Below, piece after piece: positions 1 through 7,583 of a stretch of 64,000 nucleotides of DNA. The translations under genes were made by a program, and so were the position numbers. How positions within the stretch are numbered: position 1 is the first letter of the stretch; each line of letters begins with the position of its first letter. The stretch covers positions 19,942 to 83,941 of IMG/VR virus record IMGVR_UViG_3300030098_007087, one strand, 5' to 3'. The DNA comes from a virus. Under the pieces are notes generated by a model. That model was not told the origin of the DNA, made no database searches, and saw nothing but the letters and a program-made list of their open reading frames with translations.

Positions 1-413
1 ATGTCATTTTTTGCATCCTGAGCAACAATATTTATATTATACTTCGTGCCGTCTAACGTCTTCCCTATAAAGACTAGCTCTTTCTTTACATCTTTGATTA
101 GTTCTGGAGCTTCTGACTTGAAAAAGCTATCAATATAGTTTTGAATTCCTGAGTCGTCACAAACGTGAGCAGCAGTTAATACATAAGAACCATCAAATTG
201 ATTTCTAATTACAGCACCTGAAGCTGTGGAGCCTAACTCCGTGAAAGGTTTACATTCTCCGTCTTTGCATAAAGAAACAACAAGTGTTTTCTCCAATTTT
301 ATGAACGAGTCTCTATATAGAATATCTTTTTGGCTATTTTGGTTTAGACTAGTGCAAGATACTGGGATGATGCAAAGAAAAAATAAAAAAAGCCGCATTA
401 GTTTGTTTTTCAT
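1..413 (-). CDS. Trypsin-like serine protease lipoprotein, partial
   Basis: Read on the minus strand from an ATG at 413-411, the frame stays open for 137 codons to the window edge, so the C-terminus is missing. Residues 1-20 form a lipoprotein signal (KNKL, then a hydrophobic run, then PVSC with Cys20 as the likely lipidated residue). Residues 61-85 read GSTASGAVI and then YVLTAAHVC, the chymotrypsin-fold motif around the catalytic His (His83). The catalytic Asp and Ser would lie beyond the edge. The product should be an exported, membrane-anchored S1-type peptidase. It is the only minus-strand gene in the window and diverges from the small lipoprotein at 490. The family call is strong; the substrate is unknown. 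Confidence 0.85.
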   Translation of the reverse strand, partial: MKNKLMRLFLFFLCIIPVSCTSLNQNSQKDILYRDSFIKLEKTLVVSLCKDGECKPFTELGSTASGAVIRNQFDGSYVLTAAHVCDDSGIQNYIDSFFKSEAPELIKDVKKELVFIGKTLDGTKYNINIVAQDAKND

Positions 414-489
414 CTTTTATCCTCAGTAATAACTAGACTTATCTAAAATAATGATCTACTTATAGAGTGAATTAGGAGTTATATTACAA

Positions 490-759
490 ATGTTTAAACA
501 ATATATTTTACTGACAGTGTTATTCATGTTGCTATCTTTTACCTTGATATCTGGTTGTGTTAAAGAAAAAATTAGTATTAAAAAAGACATCATTGTAGAT
601 GTTTTAGAGAGGGTACCTGAAAAAAATGAAAATGTAAAGCCCTCTTATACAGAAAACAATTTCGATATCCATATATTTACTAATGAAGATGTGAGAAATA
701 AAACAGTTCCTTGCTATTTCTGGACAGTTAAAAATACTCAACTTGAGATTTTGAAATAG
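490..759 (+). CDS. Small predicted lipoprotein
   Basis: An 89-residue protein whose first 23 residues are a lipoprotein signal: a basic start (MFK), a hydrophobic stretch, and the lipobox LISGC with Cys23 as the lipidation site. The mature part is hydrophilic, rich in Lys, Glu and Asn, and resembles no family I recognise. A TAGGAG ribosome-binding site lies about 12 bases before the ATG. It is divergent from the protease lipoprotein on the other strand; two phage-encoded lipoproteins side by side would fit a role in the host envelope (for example exclusion of other phages), but that is inference from location only. Confidence 0.7.
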   Translation: MFKQYILLTVLFMLLSFTLISGCVKEKISIKKDIIVDVLERVPEKNENVKPSYTENNFDIHIFTNEDVRNKTVPCYFWTVKNTQLEILK

Positions 760-785
760 TCCAGCATTGAAACAGAGAGTCGTGA

Positions 786-2096
786 ATGAAAAAAGTATAT
801 GTTCTGGACACTAGTGTTTGCCTCACCGATGCAGACTGCATAACTTCCTTTGAAAACAATGACATAGTTGTTCCCCTCAAAGTCTTGGAAGAAATCGATC
901 ATAATAAAAAAAGACAAGATGGTGCTGGTATCAACGCCAGAAAAACCATAAGAATGTTAGATTCTTATAGAGAAAAGGGTAGTCTTCATAAAGGTGTGCG
1001 TATTGCAAAAGGCAAAGGTATTATCCAAGTGAAGGGATACGATGCTGATGTACTGCCTAAAGAATACGATCCAAACACTCCTGATAATCAAATTATTGCT
1101 ACTGCTCTTACAGAGAGGACACTTCATAAAAAAAGAAAAGTAATTGTTGTATCCAGAGACATCAACATGAGAGTCAAGTGTGATTCTATTGGACTCCTCT
1201 CAGAAGACTATATTGAAGGTCAGGTGGTAAAAGACATGAGCTATGTCTATACTGGTACAACCTCTCATTTAGTTGATGAGCAAGTAATCGATAAATTCTA
1301 TTCCAGAGAAGATGTTATGTTGGAGAAGGATGAAATAAAGCTTTATCCAAACCAATTTGTGATGCTAGTATCTAATTCAAACGAAAAAAAGACGGCTTTA
1401 GCTAGATTTGTAAATTATTCTACACCTCTTCAGAGAATACCGCAGAAAAAAGATGGAATCTGGGGTGTGCATGCAAAAAACAAAGAACAAGCATTTGCCC
1501 TAGATTTACTAATGAACCCAGATATTGACATCATCACACTAGTTGGTAAAGCTGGGTCTGGTAAAACTCTTTGTGCAATTGCTGCTGCTTTAGAGCAAAC
1601 AATGGAAGGCGATAACATTTATAAAAGAGTAATTGTCTCCAGACCCATACAGCCCATGGGTAAAGATATTGGATACTTGCCGGGAACAATGGAAGAGAAA
1701 ATGAACCCATGGCTGGCTCCTATAGAAGATAATCTTAGGTTTTTGATGGGAAATGATAAAGAAACACTACAAATGTACATGGATAGTGGTACAATTGAGA
1801 TCGAAGCCCTAACATATATCCGTGGTAGATCGATAGCAAACGCCTTTATTATTATTGATGAGGCTCAGAATCTTACAATACATGAGCTAAAAACTATTGT
1901 TACCCGTGTTGGCGAGGGGACAAAGATCGTATTAACTGGCGATATCGAACAAATTGACAATGTGTACACAGATGAGACATCTAATGGATTGACTCATGCT
2001 GTTGAAAAATTCAAAGATTATGAATTAGCAGGTCATATCATTCTGCAAAAGGGTGAGAGATCAAAGGTTGCAACCCTTGCAGCCAAAGTTTTATAA
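786..2096 (+). CDS. phoH: PIN-PhoH fusion ATPase/nuclease
   Basis: A 436-residue protein of two domains. Residues 1-140 are a PIN-domain nuclease fold: VLDTS at the start, VVPLKVLEEID, and DNQIIATA further on supply the acidic residues. Residues about 225-436 are the PhoH P-loop ATPase, with Walker A GKAGSGKT at about 253-260 and Walker B IIIDEAQN near 356. The PIN-PhoH arrangement is known from bacterial YlaK-type proteins and many phages, where it is thought to act on RNA as a helicase-nuclease; its role in phage is unsettled. The ribosome-binding site is weak (AGAGAG). A sigma70-like promoter and tRNA genes follow directly. Confidence 0.93.
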   Translation: MKKVYVLDTSVCLTDADCITSFENNDIVVPLKVLEEIDHNKKRQDGAGINARKTIRMLDSYREKGSLHKGVRIAKGKGIIQVKGYDADVLPKEYDPNTPDNQIIATALTERTLHKKRKVIVVSRDINMRVKCDSIGLLSEDYIEGQVVKDMSYVYTGTTSHLVDEQVIDKFYSREDVMLEKDEIKLYPNQFVMLVSNSNEKKTALARFVNYSTPLQRIPQKKDGIWGVHAKNKEQAFALDLLMNPDIDIITLVGKAGSGKTLCAIAAALEQTMEGDNIYKRVIVSRPIQPMGKDIGYLPGTMEEKMNPWLAPIEDNLRFLMGNDKETLQMYMDSGTIEIEALTYIRGRSIANAFIIIDEAQNLTIHELKTIVTRVGEGTKIVLTGDIEQIDNVYTDETSNGLTHAVEKFKDYELAGHIILQKGERSKVATLAAKVL

Positions 2097-2102
2097 CTTT
2101 AC

Positions 2103-2131
2103 TTGACAAACAAAAATCATTATTATATTAT
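2103..2131 (+). promoter_or_regulatory. Sigma70-type promoter before tRNA-Met
   Basis: TTGACA at 2103-2108 is followed after exactly 17 bases by TATTAT at 2126-2131, a near-consensus host sigma70 promoter. The predicted start of transcription, around 2138, is just ahead of tRNA-Met (2144). The same two hexamers at the same spacing occur before tRNA-Leu at 7435. Confidence 0.8.
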
Positions 2132-2143
2132 AGCAAACAACAT

Positions 2144-2220
2144 GGACCTCTAGCTCAATAGGTTAGAGCATCCGGCTCATAACCGGCAGGTTCTCGGTTC
2201 AAGTCCGAGGGGGTCCACCA
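2144..2220 (+). tRNA. tRNA-Met (anticodon CAT)
   Basis: A full cloverleaf: acceptor GGACCTC pairs with GGGGTCC, the T stem CTCGG/CCGAG encloses TTCAAGT, and the anticodon loop is CTCATAA. The 3' CCA is encoded. The CAT anticodon could also belong to an Ile tRNA whose wobble C is modified to lysidine; the overall sequence looks more like elongator Met. Confidence 0.93.
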
Positions 2221-2223
2221 AAT

Positions 2224-2297
2224 GCGCCCGTAGCTCAGTTGGATAGAGCAACGGCCTTCTAAGCCGTAGGTCATAGGTTCGAGTCCTATCGGGCGTA
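2224..2297 (+). tRNA. tRNA-Arg (anticodon TCT)
   Basis: Acceptor GCGCCCG pairs with CGGGCGT (one G-T pair), T stem ATAGG/CCTAT, anticodon loop CTTCTAA giving TCT, which reads the AGA codon that is frequent in these genes. The 3' end continues as CTA instead of CCA, so maturation needs CCA addition by the host. It starts three bases after tRNA-Met, so the two are probably co-transcribed. Confidence 0.94.
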
Positions 2298-2316
2298 CTA
2301 AATTGTATTTTATGGA

Positions 2317-2324
2317 CTATTTAT
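2317..2324 (+). promoter_or_regulatory. Candidate late-promoter motif CTATTTAT
   Basis: CTATTTAT ends four bases before the ATG at 2329, which has no Shine-Dalgarno sequence. The same octamer or a one-base variant sits in the gap before several other genes of the window. If it is a -10-like late promoter, the transcript would start at about the ATG. Confidence 0.5.
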
Positions 2325-2328
2325 TTGC

Positions 2329-3024
2329 ATGAGCGATTATCATAAAAATTGGCAAACATTTCTTATAAACGAGGCTGGGTTAGCAAAGATTAGGCAGGAT
2401 ATGCTTGATTTTGATACAGCCTTCATAACAGCTTTTCGTGGAGACATAAATGATAAATCTATGTGTGCATACACTCCACCCCCTAAAGATGTCTCTGAGA
2501 GATCTAGAATGGGTAGAAAGGGCGTCACAAACCGCAGAAACAATAAAGATCTTTCAGCTTATATATTGAGCCGAGGATACGGATTGAAAAATGTCCAAGG
2601 CTCTTACATTGAGAACTTTGGCTCAATAGATCCAGAAAAGATCCCAAGAGAAGTAAAGGAAAACAGCTTTTTTGTTGTTAACCTAAACAACGACCCCCAA
2701 TTTTTTGATGAAATCATCGATTTAGGTAAAAGGTATTGTCAGGATTCTGTTATACTAGTACCAAAAGGGGGTGAGGCGTTTTTATACGGTACAAACAATA
2801 CTTATCCCGGCTTGGACCAAAAGGAAACTGTTGGTAAATTCATGGGTGGAGAAACAGGTGAATTTATGTCAAGGATTGGGGGTCGTCCCTTTATTATGAA
2901 AGAAGACGAGGAAACCAAAATTTATAATGACTACTCTGGTAAGCAGCGACAAGCAATAAAATTGATGTCAAAAAGAGTATTAGGTGAAATTGAAGAAATG
3001 CGTTTAGCATTGGAGGATAAATGA
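2329..3024 (+). CDS. Conserved phage protein of unknown function
   Basis: A 231-residue soluble protein with no signal peptide or membrane segment. I do not firmly recognise it. The middle (about residues 55-165) has a layout of a basic segment, then a glycine-tyrosine turn (SRGYG), GSYIENFG, and ENSFFVVN followed by QDSVILV, loosely reminiscent of the DUF3293 family in which a short alpha/beta domain carries a conserved EESF-like motif; this is a weak resemblance. No Shine-Dalgarno is visible before the ATG and the CTATTTAT motif lies four bases upstream, so translation may begin on a leaderless message. The stop codon region overlaps the next ATG (ATGA), so the two genes are translationally coupled. 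Confidence 0.75.
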   Translation: MSDYHKNWQTFLINEAGLAKIRQDMLDFDTAFITAFRGDINDKSMCAYTPPPKDVSERSRMGRKGVTNRRNNKDLSAYILSRGYGLKNVQGSYIENFGSIDPEKIPREVKENSFFVVNLNNDPQFFDEIIDLGKRYCQDSVILVPKGGEAFLYGTNNTYPGLDQKETVGKFMGGETGEFMSRIGGRPFIMKEDEETKIYNDYSGKQRQAIKLMSKRVLGEIEEMRLALEDK

Positions 3025-3283
3025 GAGTTGGAGATTTTGTTAGGAACGAACATCACGGATTACAAAGATATGGTAAAATTAAAAAAGTTCTAAAAAATCC
3101 AAAAGGAGATAATTGGACTTACTTTATTGTTGATTTTGTTGATGACAAAAGATATCAAAAAGCGGTAGAGCATATAAGAAAAACATCCAAACGAGATTAC
3201 GAGCCGGAATTTTACAGAGCCGATCAAATCCACTCTCTTGATATCAATCAAACAATTCAAACCCTTCTAAAATTACAAAATAA

Positions 3284-3293
<10 letters not shown>
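3021..3293 (+). CDS. Small SH3-like protein, unknown function
   Basis: A 90-residue protein that starts with an ATGA overlap on the preceding gene. Its N-terminal half (VGDFVRN, then RYGKIKKVL, then WTYFIVDFVDD) has the spacing of beta strands in a small SH3/KOW-type barrel of the kind often found in phage accessory proteins, an inference from pattern only. The last codons and stop (AAT GCG GAG TAG) lie inside the tRNA-Asn gene, overlapping it by 10 bases. Confidence 0.7.
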
Positions 3294-3358
<65 letters not shown>

Positions 3359-3359
3359 C

Positions 3360-3367
3360 CTATTTAT
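3360..3367 (+). promoter_or_regulatory. Candidate late-promoter motif CTATTTAT
   Basis: CTATTTAT begins two bases after the CCA end of tRNA-Asn and ends 17 bases before the TTG start at 3385. A GAGG ribosome-binding site lies between, so a transcript starting just after the motif would carry it. Confidence 0.5.
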
Positions 3368-3384
3368 GATAGAGGTAATATGTA

Positions 3385-3618
3385 TTGTCAAATGATGAAT
3401 ACGAAATAGGAGAGTTGGTGAAGGTAAGGCTTTTTGGAACTAGAATTCACAAAGCGCACTATCTAGCTTATCCTTACTTCTCATACGGCGTGGTCATTGC
3501 AAAAGGAATTTCAAGTTACGATGACAAAGAAGGGTATTTTGTTTTTGTCCAAAAATTAGAAAAAGTAGAATTTTTCAAAATTGAATGGATGAAAAAAGTA
3601 GTAGGAGAAAAAAAATGA
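3385..3618 (+). CDS. Small hypothetical protein, TTG start
   Basis: A 77-residue protein rich in Tyr, Lys and Phe (EIGELVKVRLFG, later YFSYGVVIAKG and GYFVFVQKLEKVEFFKIEW). The alternation of hydrophobic and charged residues suggests a small beta barrel, as in the neighbouring gene at 3021; no family is recognised. The start must be TTG at 3385: the ATGs just upstream and downstream are in other frames, and an AGAGG site stands about 10 bases before the TTG. It overlaps the next gene through ATGA. Confidence 0.6.
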   Translation: MSNDEYEIGELVKVRLFGTRIHKAHYLAYPYFSYGVVIAKGISSYDDKEGYFVFVQKLEKVEFFKIEWMKKVVGEKK

Positions 3619-3836
3619 ATCAGATGTATAAAGCTTTATTGGCACACTTTCAAGCTCAAAGAGAGGAAGCATTGGCACTTCTTGCATTGTATATGGGCAG
3701 CCCACAAGCGGTCGCAGATCATTCAAACATTTTAGAAGAAATGATCAAGTGGACAAAAAAACTTTCTGAAGCTGAAGAAGCACTTGAGTGCTTGAAAAGA
3801 AACATTAATTTCCAAAACACCTCCGACCAAGATTAG
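3615..3836 (+). CDS. Small alpha-helical hypothetical protein
   Basis: A 73-residue protein. The ATG at 3615 is chosen over the in-frame ATG at 3585 because it overlaps the preceding stop (ATGA) and has a TAGGAG site about seven bases before it. The sequence (KALLAHFQAQREEALALLALY, then MIKWTKKLSEAEEALECLKR) is strongly helical with heptad-like Leu/Ala spacing and could form a helical hairpin or short coiled coil. No function is recognised. Confidence 0.6.
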   Translation: MNQMYKALLAHFQAQREEALALLALYMGSPQAVADHSNILEEMIKWTKKLSEAEEALECLKRNINFQNTSDQD

Positions 3837-3876
3837 ACAATCTTACAAAAATAATTTCTAAAAGACTTGCTGCTTA

Positions 3877-3884
3877 CTATTTAT
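3877..3884 (+). promoter_or_regulatory. Candidate late-promoter motif CTATTTAT
   Basis: CTATTTAT followed by AGTCGAG, 155 bases before the tail-fibre ATG. The extended form TATTTATA-N-TCGAG recurs before the gp25 gene at 41511, which supports it as a common control element. Confidence 0.55.
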
Positions 3885-4039
3885 AGTCGAGAAAACCGTA
3901 CAACAGGGCGTGTTTTCTAACGACAACCATTTCTTACAATGCCCAATTTTACAGGGCAACGCAATCTAAAATAAAATAAATAAAATTCACAACTGTTGAA
4001 GTGTTTTCTCAGCTATAACTTTATAGGAGGAAATTTATT
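3885..4039 (+). other. 5' leader of the tail-fibre gene with a small hairpin
   Basis: No open reading frame with a ribosome-binding site is visible here. TGCCC at 3940-3944 pairs with GGGCA at 3954-3958 around a nine-base loop, and AGAAAAC near 3891 can pair with GTTTTCT near 3912. A strong AGGAGG site precedes the ATG at 4040. The late-type genes at 3385, 41535, 41978 and 63878 have only 16-19 bases between motif and start, so this leader is unusually long. Function unknown. Confidence 0.4.
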
Positions 4040-7000
4040 ATGGCTAATTTTAGTGTTTCCGATTACGGAAAATACGTGTCCTTGCAGAACGTTTCTGGTT
4101 CTGGTGATCCATCCGATGCCCCGAACGGAGGTATTTACCTTTTCGCTTCAGGTTCCGGTGGATCTGCGAAACTTTACTTACAAAATGAAGGCGTCTCATC
4201 TCCATTCGACATTGCCGGTGGTGGTACGCTTACAGTCAAAGGTGACAGCGGTTCAGACCAAACAGTCAACTTGGACTCAGAAGATGTCACCTTTTCAGGT
4301 GGTCAGGGTCTTACAACTGTGATGACTGACGACACTGTTACTATCAATCTTGATATTGATGGAATGACTTCAGCTACAACTGCTGTTGTTGATGCCGACC
4401 TTCTCATCATTGATGATGGTGCAAACGGAACAAATCAGAAGATTACTCGTGGTAACTTGCTTGGGTCTGCTCTTGCTGCATTTAGCAATGGCTTGACTTC
4501 AACAACCATGTCCGGATCATCTACACTTGCAGTTGGTGGAGTAGCGACTTTTGGTGCAAACGTTTTACCACTTGCTGATGGTGGAGTGGATCTTGGTTCT
4601 TCTTCAAAAGAGTGGAAAGACCTTTACATCGACGGCGTTGCATATGTTGATGAGCTTCAAGCTGATCAATTGGGTGCTGCTCTTGATGCTAATAATCAAG
4701 CAATCACAAACGTAGACATCAATTCTGGTGCTATGGACGGTGTTGTAATTGGTGCTGCTTCACAAGCTGCTGGTTCTTTCACAACTGTTTCTGGATCATC
4801 CACACTTGCAGTTGGCGGAGTAGCAACTTTTGGTGCTAATGTTCTGCCACTTGCAGATGGCGGCATGGATCTTGGTTCTTCCAGTGCTGAATGGAAAGAC
4901 CTTTACATCGATGGGGTTGCTTACATCGATGACCTTCGTGCTGATGCACTTGGTGCTGCACTAAATTGTGCAAGTCAAGCAATGACCAATGTGAACATTG
5001 ACTCAGGCGCTATTGATGGTGCTGTCATTGGTGCTAACGATCAGGCTGCTGCTGAGTTTACAACTGTATCTGGTTCTGGCAACTTCTCTGTTGGTGGAAC
5101 TTTAACTTCTGCTGGCAATGTTTTACCACTCGCAGATGGAGCAGTTGATCTTGGTTCTTCTTTAAAAGAGTTCAAGGATCTTTACATTGACGGAGTTGCA
5201 TATGTTGATGAGCTTCAAGCTGATCAGTTAGGTGCCGCTCTTGACGCAAACGACCAAGCTATCACAAATGTTAACATTGACAGTGGTGCTATCGATGGTG
5301 TAAATATTGGTTCTAACTCTGCGGTAACATTCCTTACTGCTTCTAACGCATTGATCACAAACCTCGATGTCGTAACAATCAACAGCGTTTCTCAAACAGA
5401 AACAACTCTTGAAGTTTCTGATAAATTGATCGTTGCTGCTCTTTCTGCTTCTTCTGCAAACGCCTCAGATGGTGGTCTTAAGATTGGTGGTGGTGCTAGC
5501 TCTGATGGTCACGCTTCCATTCTTTGGGATCATGCAAACGGCGCACTTGACTTCAATGTTGCTGGATCAACTGTAGTCCGCGTTTCTGGCAGTGTATTCC
5601 GCCCAGAAAATGATAATGAAGTTGATCTTGGTGCTTCCGGTGCTGAGTTCAAAGATCTTTACATTGATGGTGTTGCTTACATTGATAGTCTTCAGGCTGA
5701 TCAATTGGGTGCTGCACTTGATGCAAACAACCAAGCTATCACAAATGTAGACATCAATAGTGGTGCTATTGACGGAACTACAATTGGTGCCGCATCGCAA
5801 GCCGCTGGTCAGTTCACAACTGTATCTGGCTCTGGCGCTGCAACTTTTGCTTCAACAGTGACTGCACAAGGGAATGTTTTGCCTTTGAACGACAATGGTG
5901 CTGACCTTGGTTCTAGCTCCAAAGAGTGGAAAGACCTCTACATTGACGGTGTTGCTTATGTTGATGAGCTTCAGGCTGATGCACTCGGCGCTGCACTAAA
6001 TTGTGCAAGCCAAGCAATGACTAATGTGAACATTGACTCAGGCGCTATTGATGGTGTAAATATTGGTTCTAACTCTGCGGTGACATTCTTGACTGCTTCC
6101 AGTGCACTGATAACAACCCTACAGATTGCTAATAGAGCGCTCCCAGACGCAGCAGGCGGTGCCAACATTGGCTCAACCTCTCTACCATTTGGCGATTTTT
6201 TCATTGCTGATGATAAAAAAATCAAATTCGGAAACGATCAAGATGCTTCTATTGAATACGATGCAGACGGCACAAGCGAACTTCGCTTCGCTGGCGCTGC
6301 TGTAACATTCGAGCAAAACGTTTCTTTTGATGAGGACGTAACCCTTGGCTTATCCAATGCTGATGTTATCAATGTTGCAGGTATGTTTACTGCTTCTTCG
6401 GGACTTCTGGTAACTGGAAACCCACTCTACGTTGCTTCCAGAGCAATCGCCGACGATGGTGCTCTTGCAATAACTTTTGACGGAAGTGGAAACACAGCCA
6501 TTCAAAATAACATTACCGGTCCAGCAGGCTATGCATCCGGGGACTTCGCTATCTCAAGCGGTACTGGAAGTTTTGCAGGTAACCTTGTTGTTGGTCTTAG
6601 CTCAAACAATCACGGTGGTGATGCTACATTCCACGGCGACGCGACTGGAGAAAAAGCATTCTACTCAAGTGAAAACAACATCTTCCAAGTAACTGGATCT
6701 TCCACTGGTCTTCAAGTAAGCATTGGTGGTGACGCTACTAGTGAGTATGCTGTTGACGTTGTAAATGGATCTAACAACAACAATAAGATCCGTGCTGCCG
6801 CATTCGTTACTTACTCGGACGAAAGCCTCAAGAGTGATGTTCAGGTAATGAACTCAGCACTTGATACTGTTATGTCCTTGGAAGGTGTGGAGTTTACTTG
6901 GAACGATTCTGGTCAGAGAGACTTCGGTTTCATCGCTCAGAATGTTGAAAAAGTAATTCCAAATGCTGTTCACACAGCAACAAACGGAGTGCAAGGGGTT

Positions 7001-7099
7001 GACTATTCAAGACTTACTTCTGTTCTCGTGGAGGCTGTAAAGGCTCAACAAGTTCAAATCGAAGACTTGAAGAAAACTATTACGAACCTTAAGAAGTAA
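4040..7099 (+). CDS. Tail fibre with C-terminal S74 chaperone domain
   Basis: A 1,019-residue receptor-binding-type fibre. The C-terminal ~95 residues match the peptidase S74 (intramolecular chaperone of endosialidase) domain: SDESLKSDVQ, then LEGVEFTW, DFGFIAQNVEKVIP, VDYSRLTSVLVEAVK and a final coiled coil. In known S74 proteins this domain trimerises the fibre and then cuts itself off at a Ser-Asp site; here the SDE at the domain start fits. The body has 93-residue repeats (see the repeat entry) each holding DLGSS, W/FKDLYIDGVAY and LGAAL. A strong AGGAGG precedes the ATG and a terminator follows, so it is an independent unit, presumably expressed late. Confidence 0.93.
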   Translation: MANFSVSDYGKYVSLQNVSGSGDPSDAPNGGIYLFASGSGGSAKLYLQNEGVSSPFDIAGGGTLTVKGDSGSDQTVNLDSEDVTFSGGQGLTTVMTDDTVTINLDIDGMTSATTAVVDADLLIIDDGANGTNQKITRGNLLGSALAAFSNGLTSTTMSGSSTLAVGGVATFGANVLPLADGGVDLGSSSKEWKDLYIDGVAYVDELQADQLGAALDANNQAITNVDINSGAMDGVVIGAASQAAGSFTTVSGSSTLAVGGVATFGANVLPLADGGMDLGSSSAEWKDLYIDGVAYIDDLRADALGAALNCASQAMTNVNIDSGAIDGAVIGANDQAAAEFTTVSGSGNFSVGGTLTSAGNVLPLADGAVDLGSSLKEFKDLYIDGVAYVDELQADQLGAALDANDQAITNVNIDSGAIDGVNIGSNSAVTFLTASNALITNLDVVTINSVSQTETTLEVSDKLIVAALSASSANASDGGLKIGGGASSDGHASILWDHANGALDFNVAGSTVVRVSGSVFRPENDNEVDLGASGAEFKDLYIDGVAYIDSLQADQLGAALDANNQAITNVDINSGAIDGTTIGAASQAAGQFTTVSGSGAATFASTVTAQGNVLPLNDNGADLGSSSKEWKDLYIDGVAYVDELQADALGAALNCASQAMTNVNIDSGAIDGVNIGSNSAVTFLTASSALITTLQIANRALPDAAGGANIGSTSLPFGDFFIADDKKIKFGNDQDASIEYDADGTSELRFAGAAVTFEQNVSFDEDVTLGLSNADVINVAGMFTASSGLLVTGNPLYVASRAIADDGALAITFDGSGNTAIQNNITGPAGYASGDFAISSGTGSFAGNLVVGLSSNNHGGDATFHGDATGEKAFYSSENNIFQVTGSSTGLQVSIGGDATSEYAVDVVNGSNNNNKIRAAAFVTYSDESLKSDVQVMNSALDTVMSLEGVEFTWNDSGQRDFGFIAQNVEKVIPNAVHTATNGVQGVDYSRLTSVLVEAVKAQQVQIEDLKKTITNLKK
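4559..6151 (+). repeat. 93-residue repeats within the tail fibre
   Basis: Units start at 4559, 4838 and 5117 (exactly 279 bases apart) and again at 5594 and 5873 (279 apart), with a 477-base step between the two groups. Each unit begins NVLPLADGG or an equivalent, runs through DLGSS and DLYIDGVAY, and includes QAITNVDINSGAIDG. A further diverged copy (NIGSTSLPFGDFFIADDKKIKF) lies near 6164. Bases 4942-5020 and 5978-6056 are nearly identical, as are the stretches starting at 5300 and 6056, a sign of recent recombination between units. Confidence 0.9.
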
Positions 7100-7122
7100 T
7101 AAAAAATAAATTTACGAAACCG

Positions 7123-7150
7123 AGAGGGGGGATTCGTCCCCCCTCTTTAT
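7123..7150 (+). terminator. Rho-independent terminator after the tail fibre
   Basis: A perfect 10-base-pair stem, 7123-7132 with 7137-7146, containing six G-C pairs in a row, closed by a TTCG tetraloop and followed by TTTATATTTA. It lies 24 bases after the fibre stop codon and only 10 bases before the next ATG, so the next gene needs its own promoter. Confidence 0.92.
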
Positions 7151-7159
7151 ATTTAATAT

Positions 7160-7426
7160 ATGAACAACTCCACAAAAGAACATAATAAGAAAGTTATATT
7201 AACCTACCTAAAACAAAGCGGCGCTTTCCACACTATTGGCAATACCTGTCATGCACAAAAAGCTTTTATAATAAACAGTGTTCTGAAATGGGTATTAGAA
7301 AAAGTAGATTCTGGCGAGTATAGCTATAATGATGTCACATTTTATTTGGAATCCATGAATGATTTTTTAGATGGAAATCTTAGAATATACTGGTCAGATG
7401 ACGGAAGTTTAGTTATTGGCGCATAA
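7160..7426 (+). CDS. Small hypothetical protein
   Basis: An 88-residue protein, mostly helical in appearance at the start (HNKKVILTYLKQSGAFHTIG) and acidic at the end (DFLDGNLRIYWSDDGSLVIG). No family is recognised. It has no Shine-Dalgarno site; the ATG directly follows the AT-rich run TATATTTAATAT after the terminator, two bases past a TATTTAAT that resembles the candidate late motif. A short leaderless transcript is possible. Gene reality rests on an open frame that fills the gap between a terminator and a tRNA promoter. Confidence 0.55.
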   Translation: MNNSTKEHNKKVILTYLKQSGAFHTIGNTCHAQKAFIINSVLKWVLEKVDSGEYSYNDVTFYLESMNDFLDGNLRIYWSDDGSLVIGA

Positions 7427-7434
7427 AAAAGTAG

Positions 7435-7463
7435 TTGACATGTGTTATAATATAGCCTATTAT
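7435..7463 (+). promoter_or_regulatory. Sigma70-type promoter before tRNA-Leu
   Basis: TTGACA at 7435-7440, 17 bases, then TATTAT at 7458-7463; the tRNA begins 16 bases later. It is the last clear promoter before a run of overlapping genes reaching about 29525, so it may also serve the methyltransferase and sugar genes. Confidence 0.82.
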
Positions 7464-7478
7464 CTATGTGCCCTTTTT

Positions 7479-7561
7479 GTCGGGGTGGTGGAATAGGTAG
7501 ACACGACAGACTTAAAATCTGTTGCTCTTTGAGCGTGGGGGTTCAAGTCCCCCTCCCGATA
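7479..7561 (+). tRNA. tRNA-Leu (anticodon TAA)
   Basis: A class II tRNA with a long variable arm (GCTCTTTGAGC), acceptor GTCGGGG paired with TCCCGAT, T stem GGGGG/CCCCC around TTCAAGT and anticodon loop CTTAAAA giving TAA, the decoder of TTA. After the discriminator A the DNA reads CTA, as in the tRNA-Arg gene, so CCA must be added after transcription. Confidence 0.93.
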
Positions 7562-7583
7562 CTAACTTTAGCAAAAGGAAGAA

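Noticed and set aside
226-429. Plus-strand reading frame of 67 codons
   Set aside because: It lies opposite the serine protease lipoprotein gene, has no ribosome-binding site and no recognisable features.
2144-2220. Reading the CAT tRNA as Ile (lysidine-modified)
   Set aside because: Possible, but the body resembles elongator tRNA-Met more; lysidine identity cannot be judged by eye.
3996-4322. Plus-strand frame of 108 codons overlapping the tail-fibre start
   Set aside because: It is a different frame of the fibre gene, which has the AGGAGG site and continuous homology-like motifs.
4559-6151. Regular repeats considered as a CRISPR array or tandem mobile element
   Set aside because: The repeats are in frame within one long protein, with no constant short repeat plus unique spacers.
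7446-7451. TATAAT as the -10 of the tRNA-Leu promoter
   Set aside because: It is only five bases after TTGACA; the TATTAT 17 bases after it gives correct spacing and matches the promoter at 2103.
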